A stretch of 64,000 bases of DNA from Dactylosporangium fulvum (GTDB lineage: Bacteria > Actinomycetota > Actinomycetes > Mycobacteriales > Micromonosporaceae): positions 310,001-374,000 of the forward strand of contig NZ_CP073720.1 in the NCBI RefSeq assembly GCF_025137375.1, written 5' to 3'. Below are positions 37,326 to 45,459 of this stretch, piece after piece; position 1 is the first letter of the stretch; each line of letters starts with the position of its first letter. The notes beneath the pieces were generated by a model. It saw only the letters and a program-made list of their open reading frames with translations. It ran no database searches and was not told the origin of the DNA. The position numbers and the translations under genes were made by a program.

Positions 37326-38990
37326 TCAGCGACCGCCGCCGCGGAACACTTCGGCGACGGTGCGGAGCACCACCTTGGCGTCGAGCCAGATCGACCAGTT
37401 CTCGATGTAGTAGTTGTCGAACCGGGCCCGATCCGAGATGGGCGTGTCACCGCGCAGGCCACTCACCTGGGCCAGGCCGGTCAGGCCGACCGGCACCCGG
37501 TGGCGCATGGCGTAGTCGGGATGCTCCGCGGAGAACTGGTCCACGAAATACGGCCGCTCCGGACGTGGGCCGACGATCGTCATGTCACCACGCACGATGT
37601 TCCACAGTTGCGGCAACTCGTCCAGGGAGGTGCGGCGGATGAAGCGCCCCACCGGCCCGATCCGTGGGTCGTGCGCCACGTTCCAGTTGGTCTGGGACTC
37701 GGTCTCGTTGACCGGGCGCATGGAGCGGAACTTGATCAGCTCGAACGGGTTGCCGTAGCGACCGATCCGCTGCTGGCGGAAGAAGATGCCGGGTCCACCC
37801 TCAATCCTGACCGCGATCGCGCAGAGCAGCAGCAGCGGGCTGAGCAACACCAGTGCGATCGAGGACAGCGCGATGTCGGTGAATCGTTTGACGAACCACT
37901 TCGGTCCGCTGAGCATGGGACGGCGGACCCGGACGACCGGGATCGCGCCGATGTGGTCGGGATTGCCGCCCTGTGCGGCGAAGTCCCGCAGCCGCGGGAC
38001 CATCCACAGGTCGTAGTTCTCCATCTCCTGGGACCGCACCACCGGCAGCAGGCGAGCCTCCGGGCAGTCGATGTCGGCGATGATGATGACGTCGCAGTCG
38101 ACCATTTTTGCGATCTCTTCGAGCTCGTCGAAGAGGCCGATGAGCGGGGTGCTTTCCTTCAGCTCGTGGGCGGTTGTCTCGACATCGACGAAGCCAGCGA
38201 AGCGCAGCCCGTACTGCGGGTAGCGACGCAACAGCCGAGCCAGTTCGATCGCGACCGGCCCACCGCCCAGGATGATGGCGCTGTGCTCCACCCAACGCCG
38301 GCGCCTCGCGAACCGGACCGCGACGTAGCTGAACGTGCGGCCGAGCACCACCAGCCCAGCCGAAATGGCCACGACACGCAGGAAGGACGCGAGGTTCTCC
38401 GCGGACTGGTGGCGCATCGCCACGACGATGCTCACCAGCGCGCAGGCGACGAGCATCCGGCCGATAAGTGTCGGCAACTCGTCAAGGATGCTGAGATGCC
38501 GGCGTGCCCGGTAGAGACCGCCGGTGGCGAGCAGTGCCGCGCTCAGGCCGCTGGCCGTGAGGATGCTTTTCCAGTGGTTCTGGTAGTGGATCGCCGGCAG
38601 CGAGAACGCCACCAGGTCGATCGGCAGCGACATCATCCACACGCGTAGGGAGCGGGTCTTCCGGGCCGTCGACGAGCCGAGGTACGGCAGCACGACGGTC
38701 GAACCGGCGATGCGGTGATACGAGTCGGCAGCCGCGGGTCGACCCTGGTCGCTACGGCGCTGATCGTCGGCGACCCGTGGAGGGGCGACCTGTGGAGGCT
38801 CGGGCAGGCCCGTGTATTCAAATGTCTCGTCCGCGTCAATTGCGTGCCTGCCGACACGGTTGCGCTGTTTCGGCACCCGCGAATCAACGTCGGATGCCAA
38901 GGCGGAGTCAGGATCACTCTCGGTCAGCATCTGGATTCGAGGTGGCACTGAATTCGTGTTTGCGGGCACAGGTCCACCCGGGTCCAGCAT
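37326..38990 (-). CDS. Polyprenyl glycosylphosphotransferase (initiating enzyme)
   Basis: A 554-residue member of the WbaP/CpsE/WcaJ family, which transfers a sugar phosphate from a nucleotide sugar to undecaprenyl phosphate to start glycan assembly. The first 100 residues are a disordered leader, about four membrane segments follow (115-220), a CoA-binding-3 domain spans about 235-345, and the catalytic domain starts WFVKRFTDIALSSIALVLLS (about 365) with FRQQRIGRYGNPFELIKFRS, RRTSLDELPQLWNIVRGDM and IVGPRPERP. The ATG at 38990 is preceded by a purine-rich GGGGAAG. It heads the 37-kb end of the locus and defines the pathway as lipid-linked. Confidence 0.92.
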   Translation of the reverse strand: MLDPGGPVPANTNSVPPRIQMLTESDPDSALASDVDSRVPKQRNRVGRHAIDADETFEYTGLPEPPQVAPPRVADDQRRSDQGRPAAADSYHRIAGSTVVLPYLGSSTARKTRSLRVWMMSLPIDLVAFSLPAIHYQNHWKSILTASGLSAALLATGGLYRARRHLSILDELPTLIGRMLVACALVSIVVAMRHQSAENLASFLRVVAISAGLVVLGRTFSYVAVRFARRRRWVEHSAIILGGGPVAIELARLLRRYPQYGLRFAGFVDVETTAHELKESTPLIGLFDELEEIAKMVDCDVIIIADIDCPEARLLPVVRSQEMENYDLWMVPRLRDFAAQGGNPDHIGAIPVVRVRRPMLSGPKWFVKRFTDIALSSIALVLLSPLLLLCAIAVRIEGGPGIFFRQQRIGRYGNPFELIKFRSMRPVNETESQTNWNVAHDPRIGPVGRFIRRTSLDELPQLWNIVRGDMTIVGPRPERPYFVDQFSAEHPDYAMRHRVPVGLTGLAQVSGLRGDTPISDRARFDNYYIENWSIWLDAKVVLRTVAEVFRGGGR

Positions 38991-39333
38991 GATGGCTTCC
39001 CCCGACAGGCGACGAGCCGGCTCGCCGCGTCCAACCCGCAGGATGCTACGACCAAGTGGTCGAATTTCACCAGACCGCGTGATCACGTCGTTAAACGTTC
39101 TGAGAGAAGGGTCACATCCCTGTACTGCAACGTTGGGCAAACTGGACGTTTGGCAATGTCGAATTCGGAAGTGATTGTCCTTTTTTGCGATCTTCGTTTC
39201 ATGCCAATGCGGGCAGATGGTGCATCGCTCGGCAGCATGACGAATGGCCCGGCCCGGATATCCCAATCGGATTGGCACCTTTGGCTGAAGCGGTGGTCCA
39301 TGTGCTCGGGCCAGGATCAGTACGATCGTCGCC
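38991..39333. other. Divergent intergenic region of the polysaccharide locus
   Basis: This 343-bp gap lies between the initiating transferase (minus) and the LCP gene (plus). It is clearly more AT-rich than its surroundings, with runs such as a T6 near 39180, and should hold both promoters. I see no convincing open frame, riboswitch fold or repeat in it. Confidence 0.5.
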
Positions 39334-40440
39334 ATGCCAACGCGAGAACGATCTACCGACGGTGACATCACCGAGGTGGTCGACCAGATTCCGGCACAGC
39401 GCCGTGGGCGGCGGCGAGGGTCAGAGGTGTCGGGCGGTTCGACGCCCACGCCGAAGCGCCGGCGCCGCTGGCGTCGGATCGCGCTGATCGTTGCCGCGTC
39501 GTTGGCCGTACTGCTCGGTGGGGCGCTGCTCGGCACCAGTCTGTGGCTGCGGTCTGTGGCATCGGATGTCAAGCGGGTCGACGCCTTCGACGGAGTGCCT
39601 GAGGCCGACCGGCCGCAGAAGGCCGAGTCCGCGAAAGGCGCCATGAACTTTCTGCTGCTCGGCAGTGACACGCGGGATCCTGAGAACAAGGACGGCTCGC
39701 GCACCGACACGATCATCGTGCTGCATTTGAACAAGGACCACTCGAAGGCGCAGATGATCTCGATCCCGCGGGACACCTGGGTCTTCATTCCGAAGTCGCC
39801 GAACGGCAAGTACGGCAACACCAACGCCAAGATCAACGCCGCGTACGCGTGGGGCGGGGTGCCGCTCATGATCCAGACCGTCGAGAAGTTCACCGGAGTC
39901 CGACTCGACCACGTCGCCATTGTCGACTTCTCCGGCTTCAAGGAGATCGTGGACGCGCTCGGTGGCGTGGAGATCGACGTGCCGCAGAGCTTCACGTCGA
40001 CCCACTCGCTCAATCCGGACGGCAAACGGCACTTCGAAAAGGGCCGGCAGACCATGGACGGCGCGGCCGCGCTGGACTACGCCCGCGAACGCTACGCGTT
40101 CAAAGACGGAGACTTCGCGCGCATCCAACACCAGCAGCAGGTCATCAAGGCGATCCTCAACAAGGCCGCCACCGGCGGCACGCTGAGCAACCCAGCGCGG
40201 CTCAACTCGTTCCTGCACGCCACCGCGGATGCGGTGACTGTCGACAACACGCTCAACCTTGTCGACATGGCCATGGAACTGCGCAACCTGCGCGGCGACG
40301 ACCTGGCCTTCTTCACCAGCCCCACCAAGGGCACCGGCACGGTCGGCTCGGAGAGCGTCGTGTTCGCCGACGACGACAAGACCAAGCCGTTCTACGAGGC
40401 ACTGCGCCTGGACGAGGCCCTGCCGGCCCCGACCAAGTAG
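39334..40440 (+). CDS. LytR-CpsA-Psr (LCP) family wall-glycopolymer ligase
   Basis: A 368-residue protein. A basic cytoplasmic tail (RRRRWRR) precedes one membrane segment (about 48-70), then the LCP domain begins NFLLLGSDTRD and has TDTIIVLHLNKDHSKAQMIS, SIPRDTWVFIP, NAAYAWGGVPLMIQTVE, ALGGVEIDVP and LDYARERYAF. LCP enzymes transfer undecaprenyl-linked polymers to peptidoglycan (or arabinogalactan). Beside an initiating transferase it points to covalent attachment of this glycan to the wall. The ATG at 39334 is the first good start. A strong hairpin follows the stop. Confidence 0.92.
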   Translation: MPTRERSTDGDITEVVDQIPAQRRGRRRGSEVSGGSTPTPKRRRRWRRIALIVAASLAVLLGGALLGTSLWLRSVASDVKRVDAFDGVPEADRPQKAESAKGAMNFLLLGSDTRDPENKDGSRTDTIIVLHLNKDHSKAQMISIPRDTWVFIPKSPNGKYGNTNAKINAAYAWGGVPLMIQTVEKFTGVRLDHVAIVDFSGFKEIVDALGGVEIDVPQSFTSTHSLNPDGKRHFEKGRQTMDGAAALDYARERYAFKDGDFARIQHQQQVIKAILNKAATGGTLSNPARLNSFLHATADAVTVDNTLNLVDMAMELRNLRGDDLAFFTSPTKGTGTVGSESVVFADDDKTKPFYEALRLDEALPAPTK

Positions 40441-40455
40441 CAGGTCCGCGCCGCG

Positions 40456-40506
40456 GAGCCGGCGACACCGATGAACGCTCACACCGTTCGCCGGTGTCGC
40501 CGGCTC
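40456..40506 (+). terminator. Strong terminator after the LCP gene
   Basis: GAGCCGGCGACACCG (40456-40470) and CGGTGTCGCCGGCTC (40492-40506) are perfect 15-bp arms around a 21-nt loop, 15 bp after the LCP stop. No T-run is seen. Confidence 0.8.
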
Positions 40507-40525
40507 GCTCATTCCGACTACTCCG

Positions 40526-40690
40526 TGAGCACCTTCGCCACCGCTGACGCGGCCGCCCCGACCTGCGGGGGACCGTCGACGGGTCCAGCTCGGAAAGCGC
40601 CACCACGTCGACCGCGCACCGGTGCCGCCCGCCCGGTGCGGTCACGTCCAGGTTGACGTGGAACCAGCGGCCCTGGACGTCGGGCGTGTC
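40526..40690 (-). pseudogene. Chimeric gene scrap: IclR 3' end joined to DUF2278 5' part
   Basis: On the minus strand, 40603-40690 matches 42307-42394 (inside the DUF2278 gene) at 84 of 88 positions without gaps, coding GRWFHVNLDVTAP. It runs straight into 40526-40607, which resembles the last codons of the iclR gene near 49.7 kb (VVALSELDPSTVP), less closely and with one G lost. Neither part has a start or stop of its own. It is a recombination scar, not a gene. Confidence 0.7.
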
Positions 40691-40712
40691 ACGGGGGTTT
40701 GCCGGGGCCGTC

Positions 40713-40832
40713 ATGACGTCGGTGACCCTGTCGATCGGCGGCGACGGCAAGGGGCTGCTGCTCAAGTACCCGGCGCTGGACAAGGAGGGCGCTGAGTCGC
40801 TCCTCAAGGCGTTCGAGGTGACCCTGGCCTGA
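40713..40832 (+). pseudogene. Possible C-terminal gene fragment
   Basis: A 39-codon frame, VTLSIGGDGKGLLLKYPALD then an amphipathic helix (EGAESLLKAFEVTLA) and a stop. Composition is protein-like, and it lies beside the IclR/DUF2278 scar, so it may be the tail of a lost gene. The region from 40833 to 40979 shows nothing recognisable. Low confidence. Confidence 0.25.
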
Positions 40833-40979
40833 CCGGCCGGTCGGCGATGGCGCGGGTCAGATCAGCTCATCTCGCTGACATTGCCGATACGTGTCCGTTC
40901 GGCGGGAAGGTGGCGAGGCGGCCCGCCGGTTGCCTGTGGTCCGCGAGGTGGGCGTGGACAGTGTCGTCCCGAGTTCAGA

Positions 40980-41684
40980 TCAGGTTGGTGGATTGTCGGC
41001 GCGCGTTGGGCCGCCGAGCCGGGTTTCGCTGGGGAACGGCGTTGTCGTGGCCGGGGCGGCCGGCGGGCTCGGCCGGGACGTGCGCTGGACCCACATGATG
41101 ATGCCGGTGAGGGCGGTAACGGCCAGGGCGAGGGCGGCCACCGGCAGCACAGGGATCAGGAGCCCCCATCGCCAGGCCAGCGTCTGCGCCAGTATGCCGG
41201 TGGCGACGGGTCCGAGCAGGAGCGCGGCGCCGAGCGCGAGTCCGAGCACCAGCCGGGTCTGGGAACGCCCACGGCCCAGTTGACCGGACAGAGCGAGGGT
41301 GACGCCGAGCACGGCTCCGGCGCCCAGCCCGGCGACGACCCGGGCGCCGGCCATCACCGCCGCGTTCGGCACGAAGCCGCTCACCACGCTTCCAAGAAGC
41401 AGGAGCAGGAGCGCTGGCACCGCGGTTGCGGTGGGCGACCGCCGGCCGAGCAGGTGGCCGGGCGCGACCAGGGCCGCGGCGGCCACCGCGTACGGCACGA
41501 CCATGGTCGCTGCCATGGTCGCGGTGGACAGCCCGAGGTCGCGCTGGATCGCGCTGCCCAGGGGTCCGATCGGCGCGGTGAGCAGTGCGGCGGCGAGCAG
41601 CGCGCCGAGGGCCGGGCCGGGAAGCGACCAGAGCGGGCGAACCACCGGTGGCTGGCCCGATGCGGGGTATCCGGGTGGGAACAC
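40980..41684 (-). CDS. Half-length MFS-type membrane protein
   Basis: About 234 residues from the GTG at 41684, with about six membrane segments. ALGALLAAALLTAPIGPLGS, then PYAVAAAALVAPGHLLGRRS and GARVVAGLGAGAVLGVTLALS resemble the first six helices of a major facilitator. A normal MFS protein has 12 helices and about 400 residues, and no second half is found in any nearby frame. The protein ends cleanly in a hydrophilic tail (TETRLGGPTRADNP-like). It is either a naturally half-size protein or a truncated transporter at the edge of the decayed region. No good ribosome site is seen, and the start is uncertain. Confidence 0.5.
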   Translation of the reverse strand: MFPPGYPASGQPPVVRPLWSLPGPALGALLAAALLTAPIGPLGSAIQRDLGLSTATMAATMVVPYAVAAAALVAPGHLLGRRSPTATAVPALLLLLLGSVVSGFVPNAAVMAGARVVAGLGAGAVLGVTLALSGQLGRGRSQTRLVLGLALGAALLLGPVATGILAQTLAWRWGLLIPVLPVAALALAVTALTGIIMWVQRTSRPSPPAAPATTTPFPSETRLGGPTRADNPPT

Positions 41685-41791
41685 GCGGCGAGTATATGCA
41701 TCGACGGCAATGCCGATGCGATGCGCCAGGAAGCCGCCGCATGGAAAGTTGTCGTCGTCATCGACTGTCCCGCCCGTCCTGCGGAGACGGG

Positions 41792-42448
41792 TCAGGTCGG
41801 GTGGCCCTGGTCGTCGGTCTGGAACGCCTGGGACGTGAACTTGTTCTGGAACACGTCGAGCTGGCCGTCCGGGCGGTACACCAGAGTCGCCCCGTCCTGC
41901 CAGGTGCCGTTCTCGGCCCACCACTGGCTGCCCGGCGGGTCACCCTGGTTCTGGTGGACGTTGTGCACGCCGAGGCCGTTGGTGAACGGCTCGCCGAAGA
42001 TCGCGACGCGTGCACCGACGACCAGGATCGACTCCAGCGCCGTCGCCGCGTCGAGGTTCGACCCGGTGCGCCAGCTGCGGTTGCGCAGCAGTTCCTCCAG
42101 CCATCGGGTGAGGGCGTCCGGCGGGCGGACGAAGACGCAGCCGATGCCCGGCCGAAACGCCGGGTGCCGGAGGTAGTCGACCGCGCCGCCGGCAGCGGTC
42201 ATCGGCAGCGGCCGGAACCCGGCGGCGAGGCCGGTCAGCACCGGCAGTTGCGCCGGGTGGATCCGGCTGGTGCGCCACTGCACGCCGGTCGTGGTCTGCT
42301 TGCTGTCCACGTCGACCGCGCACCGGTACCGCCCGGCGGGTGCGGTCACGTCCAGGTTGACGTGGAACCAGCGGCCCTGGTCGTCGGGCGTGTCCCGGTG
42401 GTGGCCGGTCAACGTGCCGATGAGGACGCCGTAGCGGTCGAGTGGCAT
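41792..42448 (-). CDS. DUF2278 (YukJ-like) family protein
   Basis: A 218-residue protein. The N-terminus MPLDRYGVLIGTLTGHHRD and the continuing GRWFHVNLDVTAPAGRYRCA fit DUF2278, followed by VQWRTSRIHPAQLPVL and the C-terminal GVHNVHQNQGDPPG, a His/Asn-rich conserved patch, and DGATLVYRPDGQLDVFQNKF. The family is uncharacterised and may bind or process a small molecule. The ATG at 42448 is used because the conserved motif starts there. An 88-bp near-copy of its 5' region sits at 40603-40690. It appears intact and stands alone. Confidence 0.72.
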   Translation of the reverse strand: MPLDRYGVLIGTLTGHHRDTPDDQGRWFHVNLDVTAPAGRYRCAVDVDSKQTTTGVQWRTSRIHPAQLPVLTGLAAGFRPLPMTAAGGAVDYLRHPAFRPGIGCVFVRPPDALTRWLEELLRNRSWRTGSNLDAATALESILVVGARVAIFGEPFTNGLGVHNVHQNQGDPPGSQWWAENGTWQDGATLVYRPDGQLDVFQNKFTSQAFQTDDQGHPT

Positions 42449-42574
42449 ACAGGGCAGTATCGCCGCCGGATGCCGTGCCCGGTTTGCGTTCGACGGATGT
42501 TCGACGCCCAATGGCCAGGCACTGGTGTTTCCCGTAGTTCCCGCTCGGCGCCGCTGGCGGCGGGCTTTACGTCG

Positions 42575-43090
42575 CTACAGTCGGGTCAGTGCCGCCTTGG
42601 CCAATGCGGTAAGCGATGCGAGGGCCTCGTCGCCGCTGCCGCGACCGTTCACGGACAAGATCAGGATCTGTGATCCCTTGAGGACGTTCAGGTAGCCGGC
42701 GTCACGAACGGCGGCGTCACCGAGCCCGCTCACGTCGATCGCCTTCGAACCCATGCCGCTCTTCAGGGTGGTGAACAGTGCCGCGTCGCCGGGCACGGTG
42801 CTGACCGTGGCCAGCACGGGCGAGTCGCCGGAGGTGGAGAAGGCGCAGGTCTGCTGGCCAGGTAGGCCGCCGGGCTGCGGCTGGCCGGGCCCGACCGGCG
42901 CCCCCAGGGCGGCGCCCACCTCGCCCACCGTCACCACCGAACACGGATCCGTGCCCGGTCCGGCCGTCACGTCCGGGGCGGCTGCGGCAGCACCGCCGCT
43001 GGACCGGGGCGTTCCCGCCGGGTCGGTGGTGGTGCCGCACGCCACCAGTCCGAGCAGGATCACGGGTACCACGACCAGGAGCCGGCGCAT
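42575..43090 (-). CDS. DUF3558-like lipoprotein
   Basis: A 171-residue lipoprotein. The signal MRRLLVVVPVILLGLVACG has a clear lipobox (LVAC), so the mature protein is anchored to the outer membrane face. A short Gly/Ala linker is followed by DPCSVVTVGEVGAALGAPVG, typical of the DUF3558 start, and a second Cys in QQTCAFSTSGDS that could pair with the first. The function is unknown. The ATG at 43090 begins the signal; the upstream extension is not used. Confidence 0.78.
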   Translation of the reverse strand: MRRLLVVVPVILLGLVACGTTTDPAGTPRSSGGAAAAAPDVTAGPGTDPCSVVTVGEVGAALGAPVGPGQPQPGGLPGQQTCAFSTSGDSPVLATVSTVPGDAALFTTLKSGMGSKAIDVSGLGDAAVRDAGYLNVLKGSQILILSVNGRGSGDEALASLTALAKAALTRL

Positions 43091-43144
43091 CGCACTCTCC
43101 TCGACATCGAAGGATCGGAACCTCAGTGCCAACAGCCGCGTGGC

Positions 43145-43561
43145 TTACGCTCCGGTGAGCTGCGCGACGATCGCCCCGCCGTCGAGCCAGACGTTTTCCC
43201 GGCTGATCGCGCCGTCGCGGAACTCGAACACGTGCAGCATGCGGAACACCACCGACTCGTCACGCCCCGGCGCACCCAGGAAGCCGTTGGGAAACCGGCC
43301 GGTCGCGCGGTGTTCGACGACGCAGAAGTTTTCGCCGTAGAGGGTGCGCGTCGCGGTCATGTCTTCGTTGACGAACGCGGCGATCAGCTGGTCGTAGAAG
43401 TTCTTCGCCGCGCCGGGTCCGGTCACCGGTCCGGTCGGCCAGCCGACCACATCGTGCTCGACGTCGTCGGTGTACATGGCCACCGTCGCGGCGGAGTCCC
43501 CTGCCTTCTCCGCGTCGAGGTGCTGTTCGATCAGGCGGTCCATCTCAGCTTGCGAGGTCAT
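43145..43561 (-). CDS. SnoaL/NTF2-like protein
   Basis: A 138-residue alpha+beta barrel protein of the SnoaL/NTF2-like group: LIEQHLDAEKAGDSAATVAM, YTDDVEHDVVGWPTGPVTG, NFYDQLIAAFVNEDM and a final VWLDGGAIVAQL strand. Members are cyclases, isomerases or binding proteins, and the ligand is unknown. The ATG at 43561 follows GAGGAG with ideal spacing. It is divergent to the MarR gene and its promoter lies over two palindromes that the MarR protein probably binds, so it is the likely target gene. Confidence 0.8.
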   Translation of the reverse strand: MTSQAEMDRLIEQHLDAEKAGDSAATVAMYTDDVEHDVVGWPTGPVTGPGAAKNFYDQLIAAFVNEDMTATRTLYGENFCVVEHRATGRFPNGFLGAPGRDESVVFRMLHVFEFRDGAISRENVWLDGGAIVAQLTGA

Positions 43562-43572
43562 GTGCTCCTCCA

Positions 43573-43615
43573 TTAGTACGGCATGCCGTACTAAAAAAGT
43601 ACGGTTGGCCGTACT
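43573..43615. promoter_or_regulatory. Two palindromic MarR operators
   Basis: Site 1 (43573-43594) is a perfect 22-bp palindrome with half-site TTAGTACGGCA. Site 2 (43598-43615) has arms AGTACGG and CCGTACT around TTGG. Their centres are 23 bp apart in the gap between the SnoaL-like gene and marR, which start on either side, so one regulator can control both promoters. Confidence 0.8.
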
Positions 43616-43630
43616 AGACTGTCAAGCATC

Positions 43631-44086
43631 ATGAAACGCCCCGAAGACGAGCCGCAGATCGGCGCACTGCTGCGCATGGCATGGGAGACGCTGCACGTCG
43701 AGGTCTACGGCCAGCTCCGCGCCGCCGGCTTCGACGACCTGCGCGAGGTCCACCGACCCATGCTGCGCTACCCACCCATCGACGGCATGCGCCCCACCGA
43801 GCTCGCTGCGCAACTGCGACTCAGCAAACAGGCGACCAACGACCTCATCCGCGACCTCGAGAAGCTGAACTACGTCCGGCTGGAACGCGACCCGTCCGAC
43901 GGCAGGGCCCGCGTCATCCGCTACACCGACCGGGGCTGGCGCCTCTTCCGCACCGGATCCCAGCTGAGCCGCGACTTCGGCCAGCGGTGGGCACGGGCGC
44001 TCGGCCAGCAACGCTACGACGAGTTCAGCGCCACGCTGCGGACCATCGTCGAATTGGGCCGTCCCGCGCAGCAGCCGCCGAGCTGA
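43631..44086 (+). CDS. MarR-family regulator
   Basis: A 151-residue winged helix protein: LREVHRPMLRYPPIDGMRPT, then ELAAQLRLSKQATNDLIRDL as recognition region and the basic wing VRLERDPSDGRARVIRYTDR. The N- and C-terminal helices form the dimer. The start ATG at 43631 lies 15 bp after operator site 2. It is expected to repress itself and the SnoaL-like gene until a ligand binds; the identity of the ligand is unknown. Confidence 0.88.
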   Translation: MKRPEDEPQIGALLRMAWETLHVEVYGQLRAAGFDDLREVHRPMLRYPPIDGMRPTELAAQLRLSKQATNDLIRDLEKLNYVRLERDPSDGRARVIRYTDRGWRLFRTGSQLSRDFGQRWARALGQQRYDEFSATLRTIVELGRPAQQPPS

Positions 44087-44109
44087 CCTGTCCCGCCCGT
44101 CCAGCGTCC

Positions 44110-45459
44110 TCAACGCCCAGCGGCCGGCTCCGGGTGCCGGCGTGCGCGGCGGCGGTGGAGCACGGCGGCCAGCAGTACCGCTGCCGCCACCGCTGCCGCG
44201 GCAGCCGCCACGAACACGACCGGATGGTGCAGGGTGCCGTAGTCGGCGGGCCCCGTCCCGTCCCGGAAGGCATCGGCCAGGGCCAGGTCCGCGGCCACGT
44301 CCAACTCGCTGATGCCGTCCGGCGTCTCCAGCAGCACCTGCTGCGCGGCGGCGCCGGGGCGCAGCGCGACCAGACGGGCCCGGGCCGAGCCGTGGTCGGT
44401 GAACGGGCTCCAGGCGTGCTCCCACACCAGCTGAGCCGGTCCCGCACCGGGCCGGGGCACGCCGGTGATCGCGACCGCGGTGCCGTCCGGGCGCCAGCCG
44501 AGCAGCCGCACGTACTGGGCGCCGGTCGCCGCGGGCAGCGCCCGGTCTGCCGACGTTGCGGCGTCCGCCGGCAGGCCGGTGCGGGCGTCGCGGACGACGA
44601 GCCGCCAGCGGTCGTCGGCGTCGCGGTGCGCGGTCGCGACGGCCGTGCCGCCGGGCAGCCACGCGCCGGGGCCGGCGAGTGTCTCGGACGAGAGCCGGAT
44701 CGTGGCGTCCGGCGTGTCGCGGCCCACGGTGTACAGCCGCAGCTCGTCACCGACCTGCAACGCGAGTCGCCGGTGGTCGCCGGACAGGGCCACGGACCAG
44801 CCGGGGACCAGCCATTGGTCGCCGATGTCGAGGCTCGCGACGTCGGTGCGCCGGGCCAGATCGTACACGCCCACCCGGCTCTGCCGCGGCTCGCCGTTGC
44901 CGGTCTCGTAGACCACCAGGGCGCCGTCGGGTGAAAACGCGCGGATCTCTCCAGGGACCGGGATCCGTTCGCCGGTGACGAGGGAACGGACCTGGTGGTT
45001 GCGGGCGATGTACCGGCCGTCGGGGGAGAGCAGCGCCTCGAAGCCCGGCGGGGTGTAGACGGCGTCGCTGAACACGCGGTACCGGTTCTCGGCCGCGGCG
45101 ACCGCACCGAAGCGGCCCTCGTTCCAGTCGTCGCGGGTCGCGTCGCCGCCGAAGATCGCCGCGGCCGGGCCGAGCGCGGCGGCGTCGGCGGTGGCCGTGT
45201 ACCAGGGCGGCGACGCGAGCGTCGTCGGGATGCCCGGTGCGGTGGTGCCCGCGGGTGTACTGGCTGGGCCGGCCGGGCGCACGACCCAGCCGATCCCGGC
45301 AACCAGGAGCACGACCACGACAGCCACCGCGGCGGTGGCGACGGCCCTGACCCGGCGGGTGCGGTGCCGGGCCCTGGCCAGATCGAAAAAGTCGGCCGGC
45401 AGCGTGGCGCGCGGGGCCTGTTCCGCGAGCGTGTGCAGCCCGTCGTGCAGCCGTGTCAC
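44110..45459 (-). CDS. Membrane beta-propeller protein paired with a sigma factor
   Basis: A 449-residue protein. A short cytoplasmic N-terminus is followed by a membrane segment at about 38-60 (AVATAAVAVVVVLLVAGIGW), a WD40/TolB-like propeller (FEALLSPDGRYIARNHQ, IRAFSPDGALVVYETGN, LLGWRPDGTAVAITG) and a second segment near the C-terminus ([20 protein letters not shown]). The GTG start overlaps the sigma gene stop by 4 bp (GTGA). A membrane protein translated with a SigE-type sigma factor is a candidate anti-sigma or sensor partner, although no zinc-binding anti-sigma motif is seen. The same layout recurs at 59775-61471. Confidence 0.75.
   Translation of the reverse strand: MTRLHDGLHTLAEQAPRATLPADFFDLARARHRTRRVRAVATAAVAVVVVLLVAGIGWVVRPAGPASTPAGTTAPGIPTTLASPPWYTATADAAALGPAAAIFGGDATRDDWNEGRFGAVAAAENRYRVFSDAVYTPPGFEALLSPDGRYIARNHQVRSLVTGERIPVPGEIRAFSPDGALVVYETGNGEPRQSRVGVYDLARRTDVASLDIGDQWLVPGWSVALSGDHRRLALQVGDELRLYTVGRDTPDATIRLSSETLAGPGAWLPGGTAVATAHRDADDRWRLVVRDARTGLPADAATSADRALPAATGAQYVRLLGWRPDGTAVAITGVPRPGAGPAQLVWEHAWSPFTDHGSARARLVALRPGAAAQQVLLETPDGISELDVAADLALADAFRDGTGPADYGTLHHPVVFVAAAAAAVAAAVLLAAVLHRRRARRHPEPAAGR

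Noticed and set aside
38991..39333. Riboswitch upstream of the LCP gene
   Set aside because: The gap is long and AT-rich, but I found no conserved riboswitch core or convincing paired structure.
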